A DNA stretch of 64,000 bases from Sceloporus undulatus. Its lineage: Eukaryota > Chordata > Lepidosauria > Squamata > Phrynosomatidae. The notes under the pieces were generated by a model. That model saw nothing but the letters and a program-made list of their open reading frames with translations. It was not told the DNA's origin and ran no database searches. Position 1 is the first letter of the stretch. Every line of letters begins with the position of its first letter. This document shows, one piece after another, positions 24,219-34,121 of the stretch. The position numbers were made by a program, and so were the translations under genes. Location: assembly GCF_019175285.1 (NCBI RefSeq), contig NC_056522.1, positions 33,476,865 through 33,540,864 on the forward strand, written 5' to 3'.

Positions 24219-24632
24219 GAGTTTTGTGTAAAAAAAAGTTATGGGGGGGCAAATAATTCTTTATTTTAAAAAATTTAAAAACGGCCTGTTATGGCTTAAC
24301 TGCACCTGAATTGCATGTGCTTTAGCTTCAGGATGTAATTTATTCAGGTTTGCACTGAGATGCTTTAATTTCTTAATATATGACACGGGGGGGGTTGTTT
24401 TCCTTTTAGGAGGGGTGAGTTTGAGGGCAAGCATCCCATTTGGTCCACAAGAGAGCACTTTGTATAGAATATTTCAGCTTTTTCTTATATTCACAAATAC
24501 TTGTATTTGTAAAATCAAAGGGAATCTACGTAACAGTTCTGCCAAAAAGGACAGTATTTTATACTTTTTGATATGATGTACTTTTGTTAATGTTTATTTT
24601 GTTTTGTTCACGGGATGGAAAAAAATCTTTCA

Positions 24633-24638
24633 AATAAA
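24633..24638 (+). promoter_or_regulatory. Candidate TRERF1 polyadenylation signal AATAAA (distal)
   Basis: AATAAA lies in TTCAAATAAATTAATC, with a GTGTAG-containing GU-rich element about 20 bases downstream. It is a likely alternative end of the TRERF1 transcript. Confidence 0.5.
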
Positions 24639-25493
24639 TTAATCTGCATTTCAAACGTGTAGAGATTTTTTGAAAACATTGGAATCGTTCACCCATCCGG
24701 CACACAAGTGTGGGCAGTTTATATTAAGTTAAAAGATGTTTAATATGTTTAAAAATAATATTGCCAGTAAATACCGTATGACTGACAGGGAACCTAAGGA
24801 GAAAAGACAGTTCCAAACCATCCGTTATAGACTGTTGAATCATTTTTAATTCTTGCCCTGTTCATGTAACTAAAGGGGAATACCACCCAACCCACCCTCC
24901 TTTTTAAGCTGTCCATATGGGCACAAGAGATGACCATGTTGAAATGGAAAGGAAAGGTAGTAAGGAGATAATCTAGTTTGGTAATACATTAATACGGAGA
25001 GGGCTTTTCATTTAAATAACAAAATTCTTCTCATGTTTCACCAAGATGGATACAGAAAGAGAAGAGTGAATGCACTTTGGCAAGGGTGGCCTGAAGACAG
25101 ATTAAGGGGTCATTCAGATGTATGTGTTTTTAGCGCAACTATGCAAATAATCTGACTCAAGCATTCCAAGTTTGCTATTCACACTATGCAACTGCATCTA
25201 TGTGCATCTCTGGGAGTTCAGTTGCTCACACATGTCAGTGCTTGAATAAAGATGGAGTCGATGGTGTGAATGTATTTGAAACATGTTAAACGCATGCAGA
25301 GTTTTATCCCAGGTCTATTTGCATCGCTGCCAATGATATGAATCATTTTTAAAAAAACTCAGAAAAAGTGGGGTTTTTGGCAGCCCTCCAAAGAAATTAA
25401 TCACATGCATTTGGAATGCATGTGAAGAACAAATGTTCAAACTGGATTCATCCTGGATTATTTTCAACGTCTGAAGATGCCCTTACCGAGTTA

Positions 25494-25763
25494 GGTCCCA
25501 GAGAACAGGACCCAGAGCAATGGATCCAAGTTATAGGAAAAGAGATTCCACCTCAACATTAGGAGGAACTTCTTGACAGTAAGGGCTGTTTGACAGTGGA
25601 ACACACTCCTTCCTTGGAGTGTAGTGGAGTCTCCCTCCTTGGAGGTCTTCAAACGGAGGCTGGATGGCTATCTGTTGGGGATGCTTTGACTGAGATTTCC
25701 TGCATGGCAGAATGGGTTGGACTGGATGGCCCTTGGGGTCTCTTCCAACTCTACGATTCTATG
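25494..25763 (+). mobile_element. CR1 LINE 3' end
   Basis: CAGAGAACAGGACCCAGAGC to CAACTCTACGATTCTATGG, with GGAGGTCTTCAAACGGAGGC and the ATTCTATG terminal motif typical of CR1. Severely 5'-truncated, as is usual. TRERF1-MRPS10 spacer. Confidence 0.85.
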
Positions 25764-26277
25764 GTTTAATTATTTTTTAAAAACAACCCCAAAGTAGATC
25801 TTGCTATCTCTGAAGTCTACCCGTCCCAGCAATATAGGGCACTCAGTGCAGAGAAGATGGGAGCAAACAGTTGATTAATGGCAAAGAAAGTATGTTAATG
25901 AGATTATAAAATGCTTTCCTGTGATTTAGAGTAGCAATGCAGCCTTCTTGGATGAAATAAAAGTTTTAAATAGCCCTCGTTACTTGGTTTATGGACTTCT
26001 GATGGACCTTTAAATTGAACCAGTTCCAGTGAGCAAATTAATAAGTTCTGGAAGGGCTTTTTAAAAGTACCACTTTGGGCAGAGGGTAAAGAATAATGAT
26101 GATGATGATAATAATAATAATATCATTATTATTTCTTGTCCACCTTTCACCCTGGATTAAGGTGGGAAACAAATACAGCATACGACATCAGTTAAAAAAA
26201 AACACATCAGTTAAAACACAGCATCAGTTAGAAATTCATAGCATCATTTAAAAGGATAAGACAAATATCAATTGTCC

Positions 26278-26493
26278 ACTTCTTGTGTCACTTTCAACAG
26301 TACAGCCATTGCAGCAGTATCATCACATCCACTTCTTTCTTGTGTCACTTTCTACACTGTGTGTGTGTATGCATACACACACACACAAATATATGTATAT
26401 CATTGCAGCAGTATTGCATCCACTTTTTCACTTTACACATATATATTATAACTCTACACACACACACACCATACAATATAATACAATTTAATG

Positions 26494-26532
<39 letters not shown>

Positions 26533-26897
26533 TGTGTGTGTATTCGTATATATGACAAGAAAAAAGTGGATGCAATCATACTGCAATGGTGTGTGTATGT
26601 ATATATACACATAATACAGTGTATATGTATATTATACAATGTGTGTATATGTATAAATATATAGTGATAATATAAAATATATATAAAGTGACAGAAGAAA
26701 AGAAGCAATTATACTGCTGCAATGGTGTGTGTGTGTGTATATATAATACAATCTACATATATATGTATATTATATGATGTGTGCATATATAGTGTTATTA
26801 AATATAAAGTGACATGAGAAAAGTGAAAGCGATTATAATGCTGGAATGGTCTGTGTGTATTATAGTGTGTGCGCACACACACATATATAGATATTAT

Positions 26898-26935
<38 letters not shown>

Positions 26936-26990
26936 GTATATAGATACGGATACAGACACAAACACAGAGAGAGAGAGAGACTGTAGAAAG
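26278..26990. repeat. Inverted minisatellite array around an (AT)n core
   Basis: Units containing AAGTGGATGCAATCATACTGC with GTGACA and CAATGGTGTGTG occur at about 26552, 26687 and 26809 on the + strand. Their reverse complements (CATTGCAGCAGTAT...CACTTT) occur at about 26302 and 26403, with a partial one near 26278. (CA)n, (GT)n and (TA)n fill the spaces; the longest (TA)n runs are near 26500-26530 and 26900-26932. Confidence 0.8.
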
Positions 26991-27039
26991 TGGTTCCCTC
27001 GAAAGGGCGAAGGCTAGACTCACTCCTGGCTTAGTTCCA

Positions 27040-27154
27040 GACTAAGGCGGAGACCCCGCGGCCACGCAAAAGAGCCTTGCCGCTCTAGCCCTCGCCGGAA
27101 GTGGCGCTCGATGGTTCCCTGTCACAGGAAGTGACGCTAAAAGCGGGGGACCAA
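27040..27154 (+). promoter_or_regulatory. MRPS10 promoter and 5' UTR, GC-rich with two ETS-type sites
   Basis: A CpG-rich stretch precedes the MRPS10 start codon. It holds CCGGAAGTG at 27095-27103 and AGGAAGTGACG at 27126-27136, both on the + strand, which fit ETS/GABPA (NRF-2) sites common in nuclear genes for mitochondrial proteins. I see no TATA box. The exact transcription start is not visible. Confidence 0.7.
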
Positions 27155-27199
27155 ATGGCGGCGCAGAGGGGGCTGAGTTTCTTGAGGCGCTTGTGGCAG
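27155..27199 (+). CDS. MRPS10: MRPS10 exon 1, targeting peptide
   Basis: The ATG lies in CCAAATGGCGGCG and the donor is TGGCAG|gtaatg. It encodes 15 residues, Arg-rich and without acidic residues, in phase 0. Confidence 0.93.
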
Positions 27200-30100
27200 G
27201 TAATGGCAGCCCTGAGCCACAGTCCAACACGGAAACCGCTGCCAAGGCAGATGCTGGGATGATGCAGTGTGACGCCAGACTACAATCGTGGCTGTGAAAC
27301 GGGGCCAAAGCGCGTTATTTCTGCCGTGCAGGAGGACGTCCTGAGTTCCTCCAGCTAAGCAGCCTCTGCGTTCCCAAATGCTGGCAAGGGGCAGGGGGCC
27401 CTGGAGGATCATCAAGGGGAATAATGATAACAATAATAATAAGCCACTTTGTTGCTCATGGCTTCAGGAGGGAGGAAGCTTGTTTTCTGCTGCTCCAGAG
27501 AACAGGATCTGGAGCAATGGATGCAAGCTGCAGGAAAAGAGCTTCCTGAAAGTAAGGGCTGTAAGTAAGTGGCGGAGTCTGCCTCCTTAGAGGCCTTTAA
27601 GCAGAGGCTGGATGGCCATCTGTCGGGGATGCTTTGACGGAGAGTTCCTGCACGGCAGAAGAGCATCTCTTAAAACGCTAGGAGTCTATATCATATCATG
27701 TGGACTGAAAATCTCTAACCACTTCCCTGCCATTGTTCCCTTGGGAACCAGCTACACATCATACCCTTACTATTGTTTGCAGCTTCCACTGCAGCTGCAG
27801 ATACTAAAACAGCAAGGACACATTAACCCTGGCAGGAGGCAATGGGGCAGGAAAACTTGACCTCGTGGGGAAGCAGGGTATTTCAGCTGGATGTATCATC
27901 AGCAGCCCATTTGGATCCGAATGCATGGAGGCCACAGGAGGGTGTGTAGCGCAATGGGATGGGTACATAAGGGATCTGAATAAAGTCCATGGAGAGGGAT
28001 CCCAGAATCAAATGAAGGGGCAACCAGCAGATATGGGCTAGCCTTTATCATCATGGAATTTGTGCATATCTCCCTCTGTGGGTGCAGCTACACTTAAGTG
28101 ATGCAGTTTGACACCACTTTAAGTCCTGTGGCTCCATCCCACAGAGTCCTGGGATTTGTACTTTTAACAAAATCTGTAGCATTCTCTGGTTGAATGCTGA
28201 CGTCTCACAAAAGTGCAGATCGTAGGGTTTTGTAGGATGGAGCCATGGCAGTTAAAGAGGTGTCACACTGCATTGTTTCTAGTGTAGATGCTGTGTGTGT
28301 GAATTCCCTTCCTCTCCAAATTGTCTTCCAATGTTTTGTGTACTTTTAGGCACTGCGTGTTGAGGCTAATTCTGCAAAGCCATTGTGCTTGATGAATGAT
28401 AACATTAGCATAGATCCCGTAATGTACCAGCTATTTAATTCTTGTTTTTCTAGGGGCAAGAGAATTTCCTTCTAAGAAGCAGAGCTCCACTGAAGCAACA
28501 TAACTTTCTCCAGTAAGTTTATTTCTCAAAGCTGTATCAGTGAAGCCCACATCTATTTAATAGTAAGGTCCTCTAAGTTCAGTGGGGCTCATTCCCACTT
28601 CGGTTTCTATGGGATTGGAGCCTAATGCTCCTGCCCATGTATTATCATTGAAATAATCATTCTTGCTCCCTGTTTCAGAAACAACCCCCTGATGTGGTTT
28701 CAGCTTTCAGGGGCCCACACAGATATTCAACAGCCCAAGGAAAACACACTGGTATGTTTGAGAAGTTTTGAACTTGCTATATGTTGCCAATAACTTAAGA
28801 ACATTTCCTTAAAAAATCTAAATGGACCCGGGATACATGTTTGGATGCGTTTAAAATATGTTGTGGCTGTAACAGCATTCCTCGCTTCTTAATCTGAAAG
28901 GAATAACTTATAATTAGATATTAAAAAACAGCATGTTGCAATGTTGTCTCGTGTATACTGATCTTCTTATTTCTCATTGCTTACCCATGTAGGTATCTAT
29001 TTCAGATGAACCAGATACACTATACAAGAGACTAACTGTTCTTGTTAAAGGTCATGACAAAACCGTGTTGGACAGTTATGAGTATTTCATGGTGCTTGCT
29101 GCTAAAGAACTTGGACTCTCAGTTGAAAAAGTGTAAGTACTACAGTAGAGTCTCTGTTAACTGACACTCTGGATTATTTGACGCCCCTCGCCTCCCCTTC
29201 TCTCCCTTGTTCCCTACTTACCTTCACCGAGTCCTTTCCTGCCCTGCCTCCCTTCCCTTCCCCTCAAAGGACTCTGAAGAGCCCTTTGGAGTAAAGGGGA
29301 GGTCCAGGAAGAGGAGGGCTGGCCAGGGAGCCCACTGAGGGAGAGGGCAGGCCTGGGAAAGAGAGGTCTGGGCCCATGCTGAGGCCTCTCCCTCCCAGCT
29401 TCTCTTTCCTCTTTCCTCTCCCCGAACAGACTCTCAGGAGTCCGTTCGAGGGGAGGAAAGACCCAGGTGCTCAGCCTGGCTTGTCCTCCGCAGCCACGGA
29501 GGACAGGAAAGGGCTGAGGACGCAGCCTCCTCAAAGAGGCTGTGTCCTCGGCCCAAGCTTGTCCTCTGCGGCTTGCCTCACCTCCCAAGGGAGCCCAAGG
29601 ACTCGCCCAAGGACTCCCTCGGGAGGGAAGGGGCCAAGCCCCGCCACTGCTAGTTTTCTCTCAGCTGGAAGGGAGCTCCACGGAGCTCCCTTCAAGCTGA
29701 GGGAAGCCAGGCCGCTAAGGAGGGGACTCTGGCCTTGGCCCAGTCCCCTCCACAGCAGCTTGCTTTCCCTCGGCTGGAAGGGACCTCCGCTGAGCTCCCT
29801 TCAAGCAGAGGGAAACCTCATTGGATTATCCGATATTTTCGGTTATCCGACAATCAGTCAGTCCCGTTTATGTCGGATAATCGAGACTTTACTGTATTTA
29901 CCTTTGCATTTGCCCAGCTTTCCTAAAATCTCCTTTTTGAAACAGCTTGGCTGACCTGTGGTTGAAGTACTGCTTAACTTCAGTCTGTGCTTCCAACCCT
30001 AGTAATTCCATTGACCCAAATCTTCTTAGTTCCACTGGTAGGTTAATGGACATAAAGACAACCACAGTAGCAAGAAGAATACAGCCTGGGAATACTAGTA

Positions 30101-32933
30101 GCAAAGAAAAGGGGGGCGGGGGGAGGAATTACCTGTGCCACAGTTGGTTGCCAATGGTACTCAAAGTTGTGCTTTGTGAGCCAATGGTTGCTAGTCTGGG
30201 AGTTTCCAGGAACAAACAGTTTGTAACCAGTGGCTACAAATATAATACTGGTCCCTAGTATATTGGGGGACCCCTCACATTAGATAGCATAAACACTGAT
30301 CCAATTCATCCCTCCCAGAATTCGTCTGCTATGAGGAACCACAACACCTCTTTGTAATGTTCACCAACAGTATTCTAGCCATTATCAGTCCAAAAACATA
30401 CCTTCTGGGCTGACAAGAATCCAGAATATTGATTTCCCAGTGAAATTCACCTCATCTTCTATAAGTTTTAGTCAGAATAGCAAAGAACAGTTTGGACTTC
30501 CTGATTCAGACTTTGGAAACAGGGGCAATTAAATCAGGTTCCTTATGGTTCATAAGTTGTGCCAGACTCTTGTAAATTTATCGGCCAGAAGTAAAAGAAA
30601 AAGAGGGGGACATGTAGCTGTTATCTCTGTGAAACTGGTTTTTGAATTGAATAGTAATTTAATATCCCTGAGGGTAGAGATTATCTTGTATATTTAACTC
30701 AAAAGTCCTTTTGAATTTAATATGTCTATTTATTTATATCATGCTCTATATTTTGAAATCTTAGGGCAACATACAAGTAAACTCAATATAAAGAGATTAA
30801 AACAATTCAACAGTAAAAATACATTAAATAAATATATATTTATTTATTTAACAAACCTGTAAGAAAATCAGGTTAAAACTATGCAAACTTTTTTGGGGAA
30901 AACAGTTAGGGCCTAAAGGCTTTTGTAAACAGACATGTTTTTACTTGATGCATGAATAAAGTCAGTGTTAGTGACAGTAATGCTTCCAAGCAGAAGTCAT
31001 TCCATAACTGGGTGCCACACTTCCAAGTTACCCTCTCCTCACTTCTGTAACACAGGAGTGTCCCTCCATGAGACCTCAGTCTTTGGGTAGGCAGACAGGG
31101 AGAGTCACACCTTCCAAATATTGAGGTGTCAAACCATTAGTTCTTTCTTTCACAAACACCTTGAAAAGAAGCATTTCGACATGAGTGCAATTTTTCTTAA
31201 GATATGCATTATACGATGTTATATCAGTCCTCTTTTTCCTACCAAGAGCTCATATTATAGATGAGAGGTTACATTTGTGTTTTCAGTTTTGTTTTAAATT
31301 ATGAATGAAAGTTCTTGATGACAGCCAAAAAATTACTGATTATAGGTTTTCCCTTGACCACTTCTCAGGTCCAAGGATTTGTTTCTCTCGGATCTGAGCA
31401 ACAAAACAGCAATCCCATTTGGCTCCCCAATTCAATCCCCTCCCCGCTTCATTATTGATAACAAATAAGTTTATTTTCAGAAATAAATGGTGTACAGAGA
31501 CAGATATTTCAGTAAAGATGACTTTATCTCTTAGAGAAGAACCTCGAAGGAAGATAGAGCGATTCACACTTCTGAAATCTGTTCACATTTATAAGAAGCA
31601 CAGAGTTCAGTATGAAATGAGGACACATTATCGATATGTGGAGGTGAGAAGCTTTTTCAAAAAAAGTCAGAAGTGTGTATGTCAGGATGAGGAACCTTCT
31701 GTCCCCATCTTCAGTGTTGTTGGATTACCTTGCCCTATGAACTGTCTAGCAACCAAATCAGTCATCACTGACTGTGCTGATATGTGCTGGTGGGAACTGG
31801 AGTCCAGCATCAGGATGACTCATTATCTAGCTCTGCTTTAAGAACAGGGATTCCTTTTATCTGTGCATGTGACTATGTGCTCACACACTCTCTTCTGTCT
31901 AAAATACTAAACTTCTAGCAGGCAGCAAATAGCCTGTGAACCATATTCAGCCCATTAATTTTCTGACTCTATAGAGTTACTATTCTCAAAGTTATTAAAT
32001 GGATAAAGGCAACGCTCAGTTGCACAAGCTGACATAAACTCGTATGCGTGCTACAGATCTCTTATGTTGACATATATGCCATTGTTACCTGAAAACTAAA
32101 ACATTTCTATTGTTTCAGTTAAAGCATTTAACTGGCAGCACAGCCAGTGTATACCTGGAATATATTCAACGGAATTTACCCGAAGGGGTCGCCATGGAAG
32201 TAAAAAAGGTATTTAACTGTATTTTAACTCTGCAGTATAAAAATGTGACAGAGTTTTGTTTTTTGGTCAAATTTTACTGTATTACACTTCAGGGGTTATA
32301 TAAAATGTCAACATTTAAAAGCAGCAATGATCATCTTAACAGTTATTAATAACAAAATAACAAATCAATAACAACAGTGATATGATAATGTAGAAGGGCA
32401 CTGAGGAAACTTAAAAAGGTTCATAGTGTTAATAAGTTTATCGTTAACCTGACACATTTGAGTCTTATTATTATTAACCTTTATTTATAAAGCACTGTAA
32501 ATTTACACAGCGCTGTACATACAATCTTTTTAATTGGACGGTTCCCTTTAAAAAGATTGTATGTACAGCGCTGTGTAAATTTACAGCGCTTTATAAATAA
32601 AGGTTAATAATTCTTCATGTAGAATATGTGACAGAGTCTTAAGTCTTGTTTTAATCATGAATCAAAGGCTTTCTTTCTGGTGAAATCCTCCATCTGTGCA
32701 AAATCTCATACTGTGCAAAATCCCATATATGTTTTGGATTTTAAGAATATAATTTACATAAACAAGGACTGCAGTAGAAAGTGTTAAGACAACTGATGAA
32801 CTGTTGTGGTACAAAATTACTGATGTACATTTCTGTTTGTTTTCAGACCAGATTAGAAAGGCTTCCTGAACATATTCAGACACCTGTTTGGGACACACTG
32901 CCTGAAATAGAAGAAACAGCAGCTAAATCATAA
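27155..32933 (+). CDS. MRPS10: MRPS10, mitochondrial small-ribosomal-subunit protein uS10m
   Basis: A component of the mitochondrial 28S ribosomal subunit, made in the cytosol and imported into the matrix. Exons 27155-27199, 28454-28512, 28679-28751, 28993-29132, 31535-31643, 32119-32208 and 32847-32933 join in one frame to 200 residues; human MRPS10 is about 201. The basic, acid-free start ([15 protein letters not shown]) suits a mitochondrial targeting peptide. The core is strongly conserved: [65 protein letters not shown]. It follows TRERF1 in the same orientation, as in human. No frame break or missing exon is seen. Confidence 0.96.
27492..27662 (+). mobile_element. CR1 LINE 3' fragment
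   Basis: CCAGAGAACAGGATCTGGAG to GAGTTCCTGCACGGCAGAAG. It has an internal deletion relative to the copy at 25494 and lacks the last 50 bases. MRPS10 intron 1. Confidence 0.75.
28084..28291. mobile_element. Palindromic MITE (family B, diverged ends)
   Basis: GCTACACTTAAGTGATGCAG to TTGTTTCTAGTGTAGATG with the family's mirrored GGCTCCATCC / GGATGGAGCC core. MRPS10 intron 1. Confidence 0.65.
28454..28512 (+). CDS. MRPS10: MRPS10 exon 2
   Basis: Acceptor TTTTTCTAG|GGGC, donor TCTCCA|gtaagt, leaving phase 2. It encodes [19 protein letters not shown], a poorly conserved N-terminal segment. Confidence 0.88.
28679..28751 (+). CDS. MRPS10: MRPS10 exon 3
   Basis: Acceptor CTGTTTCAG|AAAC, donor ACACTG|gtatgt, phase 0 at the end. 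It encodes [20 protein letters not shown] and ENTL, at the place of the weakly conserved human segment around MKWVQFSNLHVD. Confidence 0.88.
28993..29132 (+). CDS. MRPS10: MRPS10 exon 4, uS10 core start
   Basis: Acceptor CATGTAG|GTATC, donor AAAAAGT|gtaagt, phase 2. It encodes [20 protein letters not shown] and [25 protein letters not shown] starts only 8 bases past the exon end. Confidence 0.95.
29141..29895. mobile_element. Large Tigger-like non-autonomous element with GC-rich interior
   Basis: TACAGTAGAGTCTCTGTTAAC at the left and TAATCGAGACTTTACTGTA at the right form inverted ends with TA borders; GGATTATCCGA repeats near the right end. The roughly 600-base interior is strikingly C/G-rich, and two direct 53-base repeats (29654-29706, 29763-29815) are each palindromic. 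Open frames inside are composition artefacts. MRPS10 intron 4. Confidence 0.75.
29896..31534 (+). other. Rest of MRPS10 intron 4
   Basis: No exon seen. A segment near 30720-31130 (TTATATCATGCTCTATATTT, CAGAAGTCATTCCATAACTG) looks like a decayed interspersed repeat. A similar piece lies near 50190-50310. Confidence 0.45.
31535..31643 (+). CDS. MRPS10: MRPS10 exon 5, uS10 core
   Basis: Acceptor TATCTCTTAG|AGAAG, donor GTGGAG|gtgaga. It encodes [20 protein letters not shown] and [14 protein letters not shown], the best conserved part of the family. Confidence 0.95.
32119..32208 (+). CDS. MRPS10: MRPS10 exon 6, uS10 core end
   Basis: Acceptor TTGTTTCAG|TTAAAG, donor AAAAAG|gtattt, 30 codons. 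It encodes [20 protein letters not shown] and VAMEVKK. Confidence 0.95.
32470..32611. repeat. Inverted pair of LINE-tail repeats forming a 63-bp hairpin
   Basis: Left arm 32470-32532 and right arm 32549-32611 are reverse complements with about one mismatch, separated by 16 bases. Each arm is the TTATAAAGCGCTGTAAATTT tail found singly at 47673, 51317 and 60213. In the last MRPS10 intron. Confidence 0.85.
32847..32933 (+). CDS. MRPS10: MRPS10 exon 7 with stop
   Basis: The acceptor is GTTTTCAG|ACCAG. It encodes [20 protein letters not shown], an acidic end (IEETAAKS) and TAA at 32931-32933. No canonical AATAAA stands out in the next kilobase. Confidence 0.93.
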   Translation, partial: TRLERLPEHIQTPVWDTLPEIEETAAKS

Positions 32934-33596
32934 CATACCTGATCTGCGGACGTTCCACCTACATTTTATGTTAGAACCATAAATGGAATGTAACGGTCTT
33001 ATTATGAAAGTCCTGTTTTGAGTTTGAAAATAGTCTGTACCACTCTGGTTTTAAGAAACCTTTTCTTGACCACATTTTTGTAATTGGAACTCCCAAGATA
33101 TGATTGTTCCGAAGAGGTGGAAGTAAGTAGATATAAGTGTGTTATGTACACTTGTGTCATGATTTGTTTAAGCTGGAACTTAAATGAAAAACTATTTTAT
33201 AAATTCTAAGTTCAAGTGATTTATAATGTTTGAAAATACTTCCTTTCATAATTTTCAGTAATCTAAGACTAATAATATTCTACAGAATTTCTGAGGAAAG
33301 TGTTACCAAAATATTTCTGCTATTGTGAGGATCATATTATAAGCCTCACAGTATTTGAGGTTGTTATAAATAATGTGTTTAAAAATTCAGAACAGTTAAT
33401 GAAATGTACAAGTTGGTGCACTTCAGTAGTTTGGTAGTAGTTATGCATGGGAGTAACTCTTGTTTTCCTTGACTTTCCTTCACACCCAGGGGCAGCTGTC
33501 TTCCAGTGCCATTGATATACATTCATTCTATTTGTAGCTTACAAAACTAGCTTTGTGGACAGGCACTATAACATAGATACAAGCTTGAAGCAACTT

Positions 33597-33806
33597 CCTG
33601 TACTGCAGCCACTCACCCACAAACCACAAAGTTGTGAGTTCAATACTAGCAAAAGGGCTCAAGCTTGACTCAGGCTTGCATCTTTCCGAGGTCGCTAAAA
33701 TGAGTACCCAGATTGTTGGGGGCAATTAGCTTACACATTATAAACTGCTAAGGGAGTGCTTAGGTGCACTGATAAGTGGTATAGAAATGTACTTGCTATT
33801 GCTATC
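33597..33806 (+). mobile_element. tRNA-derived SINE (squamate type 1), 5'-truncated
   Basis: CCTGTACTGCAGCCACTCAC, AGTTGTGAGTTCAATACTAG, GAGGTCGCTAAAATGAGTAC and GGTATAGAAATGTACTTGCT. About 660 bases past the MRPS10 stop. Confidence 0.83.
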
Positions 33807-33935
33807 AAGTTTTAAACTGTTATAGGACTGTATGTCTGCAGAAACATTTGGGGCTGGGATTTGCAGGAAGAAAACAGAACATCTACTTCAATCCTTTGCC
33901 TGACTCCATTTTTAGTGTTTTGAATGTTTTAAATT

Positions 33936-34121
33936 CAGTTGTTCTCAACCTGTGGGTCGCAACCCCCTCGGGGGTCAAATGACCCTTTCACAGGGGTCCC
34001 CTAAGACCATCGGAAAAAACATATTCCCAATGGCTTTAGGAATGATTTTATGGCTGGGGATCACCACAACATGAGGAACTATATTAAAAGGTCACTGTAT
34101 GAGGAAGGCTGAGAACCGCTG
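33936..34121. mobile_element. SPIN-type (Space Invaders) hAT non-autonomous element
   Basis: Starts CAGTTGTTCTCAACCTGTGG, contains GTCGCAACCCC, ATGACCCTTTCACAGG, CCTAAGACCATCGG and CACCACAACATGAGGAAC, and ends GGCTGAGAACCGCTG. These are hallmarks of SPIN elements, known for horizontal spread among tetrapods. The termini are inverted repeats (CAGtnGTTCTCAACC). The copy is shorter than the full non-autonomous form, with an internal deletion. No clean 8-base target duplication was seen. Confidence 0.85.

Larger units (their letters stand above)
19222..24660 (+). other. TRERF1: TRERF1 3' UTR (about 5.4 kb, inferred)
   Basis: There is no open frame of interest. The stretch runs from the stop to two polyadenylation signals near 24215 and 24635. 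It contains inserted elements: a MITE fragment near 19395-19515, hAT-like palindromic pieces near 20095-20165 and 22690-22800, and a palindromic MITE at 23046-23362. C and G homopolymers lie at 19359-19369, 19659-19668 and 20622-20633. The extent is inferred from the signals, not from transcripts. Confidence 0.6.
24661..27039. other. TRERF1-MRPS10 spacer
   Basis: No gene seen. It contains a possible degraded MITE (25105-25490), the CR1 end at 25494, a LINE-tail repeat with AT-rich triplets near 26088-26215 and the inverted minisatellite array. Confidence 0.65.

Noticed and set aside
26283-27023. Several open frames rich in Ile/Tyr/His/Thr/Val
   Set aside because: Translations of (TA)n, (CA)n and (GT)n in the minisatellite array.
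29214-29954. Open frames of 124 and 192 codons on both strands
   Set aside because: They lie in the GC-rich interior of a non-autonomous Tigger-like element, where stop codons are rare because of composition.
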